From the NCBI GenBank assembly GCA_030591745.1, contig JAUVAM010000214.1, forward strand, positions 1-6,750: a stretch of 6,750 nucleotides of DNA. Direction: 5' to 3'. Shown here in pieces: positions 1 to 6,360 of this stretch (the stretch's first letter is position 1; every line of letters begins with the position of its first letter). Made by a program: the position numbers and the translations under genes. The notes under the pieces are model-generated. The model did no database searches and had not been told where the DNA came from. It saw only the letters and a program-made list of their open reading frames with translations. This DNA comes from Deltaproteobacteria bacterium (lineage in GTDB: Bacteria > Myxococcota > B64-G9).

Positions 1-207
1 AGATTTAAATGGAATTACTATGCGAAGAATGCGCAACTGTTGGCGGGCCATGGCCTGGGCGATGCCCAGACGATCAGCCAGGGCATTGACGTGCAGTTCC
101 TCCGAGCAGAGGATGGCCACGATGCGCAAGCGCAGGGGGTGGGCGATGGCCTTGAGAATTTCGACTGCCTCTTCAGCGGCCCGGGGGTCTTCACAACAAT
201 GCGACAT
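1..207 (-). CDS. ArsR-family winged-helix regulator (N-terminal part, runs off or breaks at left edge)
   Basis: Starts with MSHCCEDPRAAEEAVEILKA and reads open for 69 codons to the window edge. It has the ArsR-family core KAIAHPLRLRIVAIL (about residues 19-33) and a helix-turn-helix at about residues 39-62 (HVNALADRLG then AQAMARQQLRILR). It is a clear paralog of the regulator at 6349-6026. The start is supported by a purine-rich AGGAAGGGAG ribosome site just upstream and by a palindromic operator before that. The classical arsenic box ELCVCDL is replaced by ELHVNAL; the cysteines present are C4, C5 and C34, so a thiol- or other metal-based sensor is possible. The recognition helix (AQAMARQQ) is unlike the paralog's SQSTISQQ. 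After RILR the paralog continues MRGLVTATR, whereas here the frame reads IVIPFKS from AT-rich DNA, so the wing is missing or divergent. The gene may be intact but diverged, or truncated by a junction at about position 21. Confidence 0.8.
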   Translation of the reverse strand, partial: MSHCCEDPRAAEEAVEILKAIAHPLRLRIVAILCSEELHVNALADRLGIAQAMARQQLRILRIVIPFKS

Positions 208-222
208 GTACCCAACTCCCTT

Positions 223-250
223 CCTGATATTGCAATATTGCGATATCAGG
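223..250. promoter_or_regulatory. 28-bp palindromic operator upstream of left arsR
   Basis: The outer arms CCTGATAT (223-230) and ATATCAGG (243-250) and the inner 10-bp palindrome GCAATATTGC (232-241) share the same centre. The whole 28 bp is therefore symmetric except for the single pair 231/242. AT-rich imperfect palindromes of this kind in front of the gene are typical ArsR/SmtB operators. It lies between the predicted -10 box and the ribosome site of the arsR at 207, which fits autorepression. The inner 22 bp (226-247) match the operator candidate at 6361-6382 at 15 of 22 positions. Confidence 0.75.
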
Positions 251-275
251 ATACACTAGGGGCGGATAAAGTCAA
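248..275 (-). promoter_or_regulatory. Predicted sigma70-like promoter of left arsR
   Basis: Read on the minus strand: TTGACT as -35 (275-270), a 16-bp spacer, and TATCCT as -10 (253-248). The -10 overlaps the outer edge of the palindrome at 223-250, the expected position for a repressor that blocks RNA polymerase. It would give the left arsR its own promoter, although readthrough from the upstream operon is also possible because I see no terminator hairpin between 254 and 311. Confidence 0.55.
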
Positions 276-311
276 GCAAGATGGTAGACTAAGTATAGTT
301 TGGTGTAGTTT

Positions 312-890
312 TTAGGGTTTTTGGGTTGAAAGCGGGGGCGGAGTCTCGCCGGGGCGAGGTAATACCGCGCCATGGGGACGTAGCGAGGGATTGAATCGTA
401 CCTTCTCGCCACTTGTTTCTTTCCATTTCAGGTAACCCTGCACCCCGTCTTGAAGCCAAGTGGCCGGACAGTTATTCAAAGAGTAAAGCAGGGCCGCACG
501 CCAGGCCAAGCCGCTTTGGCCATTTGAGTCCAAGAAGACCAAACTCTTGGCCTTGCCGCTGCAGAGGCGTCGAAAGGGTGAGAAAATTTCTTCGGGCAGG
601 AGGTTCTCGACCTGTGTGCCTTCGGGCAGCTTGTCGGCAAGTTTTGGTGATTTATCGCCCACGAAGATCACGCGCAGTCTCTTGGGCTGGTTGCGAGCTT
701 GCTGGTCAAATTCGGCGGCGCTCATGCCCCCGACATCCAGGGCGCTTTTCTCCACGCATTCTTCACCCAGCAGACCCCAGGTTCGGCCTTCCGGCAGGGG
801 AAAAGCAGGCGTCAGCCAGAGCAAGAAACTCAGACCCAAGAGAACGAGCAGGCCAATTTTGAGCTGCTTATCAAAGACGAATAGTTTCAT
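312..890 (-). CDS. Membrane-anchored rhodanese-like protein lacking the catalytic cysteine
   Basis: 192 residues. An N-terminal hydrophobic helix (about residues 10-30) follows a short KLFVFDKQLK stretch, so the rest is probably periplasmic and anchored (or cleaved). Residues about 70-157 follow a rhodanese layout: a beta strand LRVIFVGD, a central helix and loop, the strand KSLVFLD leading into a loop DSNGQSG and helix LAWRAALLYSL, then TWLQDGVQGYLKW in place of the usual final V-x-L-x-GG-x-x-x-W. The residue in the active-site Cys position (CxxGxRS loop) is Asp121, so sulfurtransferase activity by the usual mechanism is unlikely. Other cysteines are C45, C110 and C141. The C-terminus is proline-rich. 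The ATG at 890 overlaps the preceding stop as ATGA and has AAGGAGG six bases upstream, which decides against the longer open frame reaching 1235. It is the last gene of the sulfur operon. The rhodanese assignment is by pattern only; a fully novel fold is not excluded. Confidence 0.8.
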   Translation of the reverse strand: MKLFVFDKQLKIGLLVLLGLSFLLWLTPAFPLPEGRTWGLLGEECVEKSALDVGGMSAAEFDQQARNQPKRLRVIFVGDKSPKLADKLPEGTQVENLLPEEIFSPFRRLCSGKAKSLVFLDSNGQSGLAWRAALLYSLNNCPATWLQDGVQGYLKWKETSGEKVRFNPSLRPHGAVLPRPGETPPPLSTQKP

Positions 891-1498
891 GACTCGCCTC
901 CTTTTTTTTCCCGCTCGGCCCAGAAGGCTTCCATGCGGTTGCCGAAGCCGAAAAAGAAGAACGCAAAGAGCGAAGCGGCCAAGAGAATCCAGGCGGGATG
1001 AATCCCCAGGAGGCCGGGCAGGGTCAACTTGCCCATGGCCGAACTGTTGAAAAAGTCCTTGAGGAAGTCGAAGGCCAGGGCGAAGGCAAAAATGCCAGCC
1101 GGAACACCCGCGATGAAGGCCACGGCATCCAGTTTGCGATTGGCCGCGCCCACCAGGGCCGTGCCCGGACAAAAACCGCCGACCACGAAACCGAAGCCGA
1201 AGATGAGCCCGCCCACCAACTGCGGCCAGATCCATGTGGGAGAGAGGCTCAATTCACTTAAGTCGAGCACCCGCATGGCACCCAGAAAATAGGCACCCAC
1301 CATGATGGTCAGGATGGCGGTAAACATAACCTTGGGTACGCGAAAGTCCCTCAAGTACAGCACCCCCACGATGATGCGGGAGTCGCCGAAACCGCCCCTT
1401 TCCAAGATGAAGCCGAAGGCAAAGCCAATCAGCAGGTAGACGGGGATCGTCGTGAGCAATCCATAAGCTTCCGCAATGTGCAAAGGTCCGGTGGTCAT
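887..1498 (-). CDS. YeeE/YedE (TsuA-like) sulfur-compound transporter, second half
   Basis: 203-residue integral membrane protein beginning MTTGPLHIAEAY. It carries two family signatures: GFAFGFILERGGFGDSR near residues 25-41, and GFGFVVGGFCPGTALVGAAN near 101-120 with C110. In the TsuA/YeeE family, cysteines in such motifs line the thiosulfate path. About five or six hydrophobic segments can be seen. Family members such as E. coli YeeE (about 350 residues) carry both halves in one chain; here they are two adjacent genes, so this one is expected to pair with the product of 2013-1495. The start is fixed by AAGGAGG eight bases upstream and a 4-nt ATGA overlap with the preceding stop; the open frame extends upstream to 1618 but that part is a shadow of the neighbour. 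The likely role is import of thiosulfate or another sulfur species; the substrate is inferred from family and context. Confidence 0.87.
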   Translation of the reverse strand: MTTGPLHIAEAYGLLTTIPVYLLIGFAFGFILERGGFGDSRIIVGVLYLRDFRVPKVMFTAILTIMVGAYFLGAMRVLDLSELSLSPTWIWPQLVGGLIFGFGFVVGGFCPGTALVGAANRKLDAVAFIAGVPAGIFAFALAFDFLKDFFNSSAMGKLTLPGLLGIHPAWILLAASLFAFFFFGFGNRMEAFWAEREKKGGES

Positions 1499-2013
1499 CG
1501 CCACTGCCTCCTTACCACCAGCGCCAGCGCAAAGGCACCGGCGAAGACGGACATGAGAAAAATCCAGGAGCCCACGGACATCAGCCCGCCGCCCACGATG
1601 CCCTGACTGCTGGTGCAACCGCGGGCCAGTCGCGAACCGATGCCGACGAGTGCGCCGCCCCCGAAGGCCAGGACCAGTCGCAAGATCACAGAAGCCCTGG
1701 GACCCCGTTGGACCTCAGTCTTGTTGCGTCCGGCGAAGATGCCCGAGACAAGGCCGCCTAAGGCCGTCCCGATGGTGACGAAGGTAAGCCAGTAGTTCAG
1801 GGGATGGGCACCACGCCAGAAATACCACTTGAAGCTGCCGTGTTGTTCGACGAAGTCCGGTGCCACCCAGTGGGTCACCCAGGCGGTCAACCGGGCGAAG
1901 GTGCCGGAGGCGCCGACGCCCTTGCCTGTCAAGACGAGGGCCACAAGCACCAAAAGGCCCAGGGCTACGCCAGCGGCATAGGGATTCCAGTAGCGTTCAT
2001 CTTTCAGTTTCAT
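1495..2013 (-). CDS. YeeE/YedE (TsuA-like) sulfur-compound transporter, first half
   Basis: 172-residue membrane protein starting MKLKDERYWNPYAAG. Hydrophobic segments lie near residues 12-29, 73-95, 109-126 and 145-167. The family signature GIGSRLARGCTSSQGIVGG (about residues 124-142, C133) corresponds to the GARxAxGCTSGHGxSG motif of YeeE/YedE proteins. The segment at about residues 38-72, rich in Trp and His, lies between the first two helices and is probably extracytoplasmic. The ATG at 2013 has GAGGAA a few bases upstream and overlaps the 3' end of the cytochrome b gene by 17 nt. It is coupled by ATGA to the other half-transporter gene. The pair probably assembles into one transporter for thiosulfate or a similar sulfur anion. 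No TusA-like (TsuB) partner is present in the window. Confidence 0.87.
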   Translation of the reverse strand: MKLKDERYWNPYAAGVALGLLVLVALVLTGKGVGASGTFARLTAWVTHWVAPDFVEQHGSFKWYFWRGAHPLNYWLTFVTIGTALGGLVSGIFAGRNKTEVQRGPRASVILRLVLAFGGGALVGIGSRLARGCTSSQGIVGGGLMSVGSWIFLMSVFAGAFALALVVRRQWR

Positions 2014-2833
2014 CGCGTTCCTCGTGTTGGCTGTCGTCGGAAGTCACGCTCTCCTCTTGACACGGGGCCTTTCGCTCATGGCAGTCGTGCAGGAGTTGCT
2101 GATACCATTTGTAGTGATGGTGATAGGCGTATTGGGCATCCACTTGACCTGAGAACATGGAGAAAAAGGCCGGCCGCTCGTTGGGCATGAAGGCGGCCAT
2201 GTAGATGTGTACGAAGATGCCGGAGAAAACCATGCCCACGGCGATGAAGTGGATGACGATGGACCAGCCAACCCAAAAAGGAGAGAAGGGATGAAAGGTC
2301 ATGATCAGGCCGGTGATGCCGATGAGGAGGCTTGCCACCACAACTAAGATGCCGAACACTTTTTGGCCCGCGTTGTATGAGCCCTGGGGGGGGAGTTGCA
2401 CGTCCTTGCCGAAGATGCTTAAGGTTTTTCTGTACAGCCAGAGGACGTCGTCGTGGTCCAGTCGCAGGTTTTGCAAGAAGCCCTTGAGGTAACGTCGGTA
2501 TCCAAACACGGCGTAGGGCAACATGCCGAGAATCCAGATCACGCCCACCGTGATGTGAAAATTCAAGAGATTGGCCCGTGAGCCGAAGACGCCCAGGACC
2601 ATGCTTTGGAAAAAGTCAGGTGCCAATTGGTATTTGGGGCTCAGTATCAAGGCCGCGCCCGTCACCAACTCCATCATCCAGACCATGGCGTTAAACCAAT
2701 GTAGCCAGATCACGGCCACGTCGTGTTTTTTCATTTTGGCGCCGGCCTTTGGCGGCGGGTAGCGCTTGTCCGGCATGGGCGTGGGCACGAACCAATGCCG
2801 CAAACTATGCAGCGCTTGTTCAATGCGACTCAT
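1997..2833 (-). CDS. Di-haem cytochrome b membrane subunit (FdnI/PhsC-type quinol oxidoreductase)
   Basis: 278 residues starting MSRIEQALHSLRHWF. Four hydrophobic segments are seen at about residues 38-64, 89-110, 156-180 and 188-214, as in the gamma subunit of formate dehydrogenase-N and in thiosulfate reductase PhsC. Candidate haem ligands are H45 (IWLHWFNAM), H93 (LNFHITVG), and the pair H195/H209 (VIHFIAVGMVFSGIFVHIYM). The 14-residue spacing of the last pair fits the FdnI pattern. The C-terminal tail (about 216-278) is soluble, His-rich (AYHHHYKWYQQ) and has two cysteines, and is longer than I expect for the family. It would oxidise menaquinol and pass electrons to the iron-sulfur subunit encoded just upstream; its start overlaps that gene's end by 14 nt. 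The open frame continues to 2989, but the ATG at 2833 fits homologous N-termini and the overlap pattern. Confidence 0.88.
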   Translation of the reverse strand: MSRIEQALHSLRHWFVPTPMPDKRYPPPKAGAKMKKHDVAVIWLHWFNAMVWMMELVTGAALILSPKYQLAPDFFQSMVLGVFGSRANLLNFHITVGVIWILGMLPYAVFGYRRYLKGFLQNLRLDHDDVLWLYRKTLSIFGKDVQLPPQGSYNAGQKVFGILVVVASLLIGITGLIMTFHPFSPFWVGWSIVIHFIAVGMVFSGIFVHIYMAAFMPNERPAFFSMFSGQVDAQYAYHHHYKWYQQLLHDCHERKAPCQEESVTSDDSQHEERDETER

Positions 2834-3659
2834 GGCCAGTCCTCTCTTCCTTGTCTGTTTTCTGATCAGGGTCCATGGCGCCGGGCAGGTCTTGATCGTC
2901 ATCCCCGGGCGGTGGTGTGAACTTGCCGAACTCTTCGCCCTTGGCCAACTGAGTAAAGAAGGCCAGGGCTTGGCCGGCGAAGGTGACACCCAGCATGCCG
3001 AGCATGAAAGGCCTGGCCAATTTTTCCCAGAAGCGACCGGCCAGGGGTGGTTCGAGACCCTTGGGGTTGGGCGGGTGATGCGCTAAGACCATGTCGATGC
3101 GCCCTGCGTCTCCCCGGTAGTAGACGTTGGGGCCGATGGCGACCTCCTCGGTCTCCAAGCGCCGCGCGCCTTGTCGATAGACCAAATCGTGGATTTCGCC
3201 TTTCGGGTCGGTCAGATCACCGAAGATGCGGGCCTTGGTGATGCAGGTCTGCACACATGCTGGCTCGATGCCCTTGTCCACCAGGGGTGCGCAGAATGTG
3301 CATTTGTCGATTTTCTTTTTGACCGGGTTGAAAAAGCGAGCTTTGTAGGGACAGGCGACTCCACAGAAGCCGCAGCCGATGCAAACCTCCTCGTCCACCA
3401 GGACCCGGCCCTGTTCGTCCTGATAGGTGGCGCCCGTGGGGCATGCGGGAATGCAGCTCGGTTCGTCACAATGATTGCAAAGGCCCACGTAAACCGAGCG
3501 TTCCACCTGCGGGAAACTGCCCTCGGTGGGGATGTCGATGACCCAGTCGCGCCGGCGTTTTGAGCCAGGCGGTGTGTCCCATTCGGTCTCGCATGCGACC
3601 ACGCATGCGCCGCAACCCACGCAGCGCTCCATGTCGATGACCATGCCAAAACGTGCCAT
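2820..3659 (-). CDS. Four-cluster [4Fe-4S] electron-transfer subunit with C-terminal membrane helix (PsrB/PhsB/FdnH type)
   Basis: 279 residues, beginning MARFGMVIDMERCVGCGACV. Sixteen cysteines form four groups: C13/16/19/23, C61/64/69/73 (CNHCDEPSCIPACP), C93/96/99/103 (CIGCGFCGVACPYKARFF) and C120/123/135/139. This is the standard arrangement of beta subunits in the DMSO-reductase superfamily, each protein binding four [4Fe-4S] clusters that wire the cytochrome b to the molybdenum site. Unlike minimal PsrB/DmsB proteins it has a hydrophobic helix at about residues 217-238 (PFMLGMLGVTFAGQALAFF) that probably anchors it, as in formate dehydrogenase-N beta, followed by an acidic, hydrophilic tail. 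It has no signal peptide; by analogy it is carried out with the Tat-exported catalytic subunit. The ribosome site GAGGAG lies six bases before the ATG, and the gene follows the catalytic subunit by 10 nt. Confidence 0.92.
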   Translation of the reverse strand: MARFGMVIDMERCVGCGACVVACETEWDTPPGSKRRRDWVIDIPTEGSFPQVERSVYVGLCNHCDEPSCIPACPTGATYQDEQGRVLVDEEVCIGCGFCGVACPYKARFFNPVKKKIDKCTFCAPLVDKGIEPACVQTCITKARIFGDLTDPKGEIHDLVYRQGARRLETEEVAIGPNVYYRGDAGRIDMVLAHHPPNPKGLEPPLAGRFWEKLARPFMLGMLGVTFAGQALAFFTQLAKGEEFGKFTPPPGDDDQDLPGAMDPDQKTDKEERTGHESH

Positions 3660-3669
3660 GTCAGTCTCC

Positions 3670-6021
3670 TCAGCACCCGCCCGGAGGCGGTCCTTCGTCT
3701 TCCGGCACCGGAGCAGTCAGGCCTGGAGCAGCCTTCTTGGTGGCGGGTTTGGTCGGGGCTTTTCGACTGGCGGCTTTGCCGCGCTCACGACGCAGCGCAG
3801 CCACCGGGTCGTCCACCTCGGGGGCGTCGAGGGTCTTGCCGGCTCGGACCAGCTTGACGAAGTTAACCCGCATGCCCGTGGAGCCTGTTTCCGGGTCCAC
3901 GGCGAAGCGGGTCATCAGGAAGTTGTCCGAGAAACCACTTTTGAACGCTGTTTTTAGATCAGGCGAACGCACCCCGAAACCATGCCAGGTATAGACGAGT
4001 CCAGGTCGGATACCGGGATTGAGTTGCACTCGTCCTTCGCGGGAGCGCAGGCCGTCGGTGTTTTCCAGCTGCACCCGATCGCCGTCTTTGAGGCCCATGC
4101 CCCGGCCCTGGTCGGCGTTGATGACGACCGGATTTTCCGGTGCATGGGCATGAAGTAGTTTGTTGTTCATGCTGCGGGCGAAGGTGTGGTACGGCGTGCG
4201 GCCTGACACCAGGCGCAGGGAGCCCTTGGGGTTTTTCTCCGGGGGTTGGTAGATGGGCATGGGCGGGTGGCCTCGTTTGGCCAACTCCTGGGAGAAGAAT
4301 TCAATTTTTTTCGACGGCGTGTAGAATTTTGGTTTGTCTCGGTAGGGGCGTCCCGGCGTGGGGACGACGCCTTTGCGCATAAGTTCTTCCAGACTCAAGT
4401 CAGCGGGTTTTAGTTGGAGTTCAATGTATTCTTCGATGCTGTCACAAGGCAGGCAGTCTTTGCGTCCCATGGCGTTCATGACGCCCTTGACGATAGAGAA
4501 GCCATCCTTGGTGTTGTGTAAGGGGGGGACCAAGGGCTGCCGCAGGGCGATGAAGGGCTCCAGGGCATGACGCACGGCAAAGGCGCCGTCGAAACGTTCC
4601 AGGTAAGTGGATTCGGGCAGCAGGATGTCCGCGAACTGGGCGATTTCGGAAGGCAGAATGTCGGTGACGCAGACGAACTCCAGGTTTTTCAGGGCCTGGA
4701 TGGAGCGCTGGGGATTGGGGGCGGATTGCAATAGATTTTGCCCCCAGATCCACCAGGCACGCACCGCCGGTTTGGGGCCCATGCTGTTTTCGATGATGCA
4801 ATGGGCCGGCATGCCTTCGTCGCGGAAGTGGTATTGATCCTGTGGGCAGAGGGCCTGGCTGGGATCTTCTTTTGGGTCACAGGGGCACTTGCCCAGCTTG
4901 ATGGGGCTTGGATAAAAGAGCCCGCCTTCACGACCCCAGGCACCCAAAAGGCCGGTGAGGATGGCCATGGCGCGGGCTCTTTGGGTGTCGTTGCCGTACC
5001 AGGTGGTTTGGCGCCCCGGGTGGATGACCACGGCCGGTTTGGCCCGGCCCATTTCTTCGGCGATTTCGCGGATGAAGTCGGCGGGCAGGCCTGTGTGTTC
5101 TTGGGCCCATTCGGGCGTGTAGGGTTTGACGTGACGAGCCAGCTCTTCGAATCCTTGGCCATAGGCTTCCACGTATTCTTTGTCGTAGAGATCCTTTTCG
5201 ATCAGCAGGTGGATCCAGGAGAGGAGCAAGGCAGTGTCCGTGCCGGGGCGAATGGGCAACCACCAGTCCGATTTGGATGCGGCCACCGAGTATCGGGGAT
5301 CCACCACCGCCAACTTGGTGCCGGTGGCCAGGCCATCCATCAGACCACCGGTCTGACTTACGTGCACGTTCTCGCCGATGTGGGAGCCGATGAGCACCAC
5401 CAACTTGGCCTTCTCCAGGTCAATGCGTTCCGGGCTGCCCGGGGTCATGCCGAAGGTCAGTGTGTAGCCGGCCTCTCGGGGTCCCCTGCATTGAAAGTAG
5501 CTGGCCGAGGAGATGGTGTGGCTGCCTAAGTGCTCCAGCGCCGAGCGCGGATACTTGGCGCTGGTGCCATGGCCGAAGAAGCCCAGGGCATCCGGGCCGT
5601 GTTGGGACAAGATGCGCTGAAATTCAGCACCAACTCGGGCGAAGGCCTTGGCCCAGGAAATGGGTCGAAAACGCCCCGTGCCTCGAGGCCCGACCCGCTC
5701 CATGGGCTGCTTGATGCGGTCCGGATCATTGAGAAGCCCGAGGGCTCCGTTGCCACGAGCGCAAAGGCGACCCTTGGACAGGGGGTGTTCCGGGTTGCCC
5801 TCGATGCGCACCAACTTGCCATCCACGACTTTGCCGCGGATGCCGCATTTCCAAAAGCACATCTCACAGATGGAGGGGATGAGTAGGGCTTCTTCCTCGC
5901 CGTGCAGGCCTTTGCGCCGTTGCACCGTCTCGTGGGCTGAGGCTTGTTTGCTGGCTATGGCCACGGCCCCCGTGGTGGCGGCCGAAACTTGGAGAAATTG
6001 TCTTCGGGATAATTGAGACAT
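3670..6021 (-). CDS. Tat-exported Mo-bisPGD oxidoreductase, catalytic subunit (PsrA/PhsA-like, probable thiosulfate/polysulfide reductase)
   Basis: 783 residues. The N-terminus MSQLSRRQFLQVSAATTGAV is a twin-arginine signal, placing the mature enzyme in the periplasm and fixing the start at 6021 rather than at the open-frame limit of 6090; a GAGG lies upstream within the end of arsR. Next comes a [4Fe-4S] motif C52-x2-C55-x3-C59-x27-C87 (CEMCFWKCG to GRLCARG). C178 in SYFQCRGPREAGY is the likely molybdenum ligand, as in the Cys-type (PsrA, PhsA, Nap) members. Middle domains carry LVVLIGSHIGEN and VVDPRYS pterin-binding strands, and a C-terminal molybdopterin-dinucleotide domain starts near TPYHTFARSMNNK with HGFGVRSPD. 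The last 40 residues are Lys/Ala/Pro-rich and end in GGC, which is unusual. The sulfur-transport neighbours favour a thiosulfate, polysulfide or sulfur substrate. Tetrathionate, arsenate or another oxyanion cannot be excluded by reading alone. It is followed after 10 nt by its iron-sulfur partner. Confidence 0.92.
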   Translation of the reverse strand: MSQLSRRQFLQVSAATTGAVAIASKQASAHETVQRRKGLHGEEEALLIPSICEMCFWKCGIRGKVVDGKLVRIEGNPEHPLSKGRLCARGNGALGLLNDPDRIKQPMERVGPRGTGRFRPISWAKAFARVGAEFQRILSQHGPDALGFFGHGTSAKYPRSALEHLGSHTISSASYFQCRGPREAGYTLTFGMTPGSPERIDLEKAKLVVLIGSHIGENVHVSQTGGLMDGLATGTKLAVVDPRYSVAASKSDWWLPIRPGTDTALLLSWIHLLIEKDLYDKEYVEAYGQGFEELARHVKPYTPEWAQEHTGLPADFIREIAEEMGRAKPAVVIHPGRQTTWYGNDTQRARAMAILTGLLGAWGREGGLFYPSPIKLGKCPCDPKEDPSQALCPQDQYHFRDEGMPAHCIIENSMGPKPAVRAWWIWGQNLLQSAPNPQRSIQALKNLEFVCVTDILPSEIAQFADILLPESTYLERFDGAFAVRHALEPFIALRQPLVPPLHNTKDGFSIVKGVMNAMGRKDCLPCDSIEEYIELQLKPADLSLEELMRKGVVPTPGRPYRDKPKFYTPSKKIEFFSQELAKRGHPPMPIYQPPEKNPKGSLRLVSGRTPYHTFARSMNNKLLHAHAPENPVVINADQGRGMGLKDGDRVQLENTDGLRSREGRVQLNPGIRPGLVYTWHGFGVRSPDLKTAFKSGFSDNFLMTRFAVDPETGSTGMRVNFVKLVRAGKTLDAPEVDDPVAALRRERGKAASRKAPTKPATKKAAPGLTAPVPEDEGPPPGGC

Positions 6022-6025
6022 GGCT

Positions 6026-6349
6026 TTAGGCCTCGTCTTTTTGGACCCAGCCGTCGATGCAGTCCAGCATCTGCAGCAGGTGGGGTTCATCCAATCGGTA
6101 GACCGAATGACCGTCTTTGCGCGTAGCCGTCACCAGCCCACGCATGCGCAAGATGCGCAGTTGCTGAGAGATTGTGGACTGGCTGGTGCCCAGCTCTTCG
6201 GCCAGGGCGTTGACGTGGGTTTGGGCTTCCGCCAGGATGGCCACGATGCGCAGGCGCATGGGGTGGGCCACCGCTTTAAGCGTCTCGGCGGCCTCCTTGG
6301 CGGCATGCGCATCGTTTCGAACGAGGTACTGGGTCTTCTTTTTGGGCAT
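6026..6349 (-). CDS. ArsR-family transcriptional regulator, first gene of the operon
   Basis: 107 residues from MPKKKTQYLVRN, a normal ArsR-family length. The core LKAVAHPMRLRIVAIL (about 24-39) leads into the helix-turn-helix HVNALAEELGTSQSTISQQLRILR (45-68) and the wing RGLVTATRKDGHSVYRL (70-86). The start at 6349 has GGAG about seven bases upstream; the frame stays open to 6421 but that extension runs through the promoter and operator. The arsenic box ELCVCDL is absent (THVNAL here) and there is only one Cys, C97, so As(III) sensing in the classical way is unlikely. Possible ligands elsewhere include H45, H81, H90, D96 and C97, but an effector cannot be named. It sits 4 nt upstream of the molybdoenzyme gene and presumably represses its own operon. 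It is a paralog of the gene at 207-1. Confidence 0.92.
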   Translation of the reverse strand: MPKKKTQYLVRNDAHAAKEAAETLKAVAHPMRLRIVAILAEAQTHVNALAEELGTSQSTISQQLRILRMRGLVTATRKDGHSVYRLDEPHLLQMLDCIDGWVQKDEA

Positions 6350-6360
6350 GTTGTTCTCCA

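Noticed and set aside
254..311. Rho-independent terminator after the sulfur operon
   Set aside because: No GC-rich hairpin followed by a T-run can be found on the minus strand there. The palindrome at 223-250 is AT-rich and fits an operator better.
547..1050. Plus-strand open frame of 167 codons
   Set aside because: Antisense to the rhodanese-like and transporter genes, Arg/Ser/Pro-rich translation typical of a GC-rich shadow, and no matching family.
891..1235. N-terminal extension of the rhodanese-like gene up to 1235
   Set aside because: The extension is an out-of-frame reading of the transporter gene; the ATG at 890 has AAGGAGG and an ATGA overlap.
4738..5529. Long plus-strand open frame of 263 codons inside the molybdoenzyme gene
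   Set aside because: It lies entirely antisense to a gene with unmistakable motifs, and its translation shows no recognisable family; it is a shadow of GC-rich codon use.
3670..6021. Respiratory arsenate reductase (ArrA) or arsenite oxidase, suggested by the ArsR neighbours
   Set aside because: The ArsR proteins lack the arsenic box, no arsB/arsC or similar gene is present, and the neighbours are sulfur-related. The possibility stays open but is not favoured.
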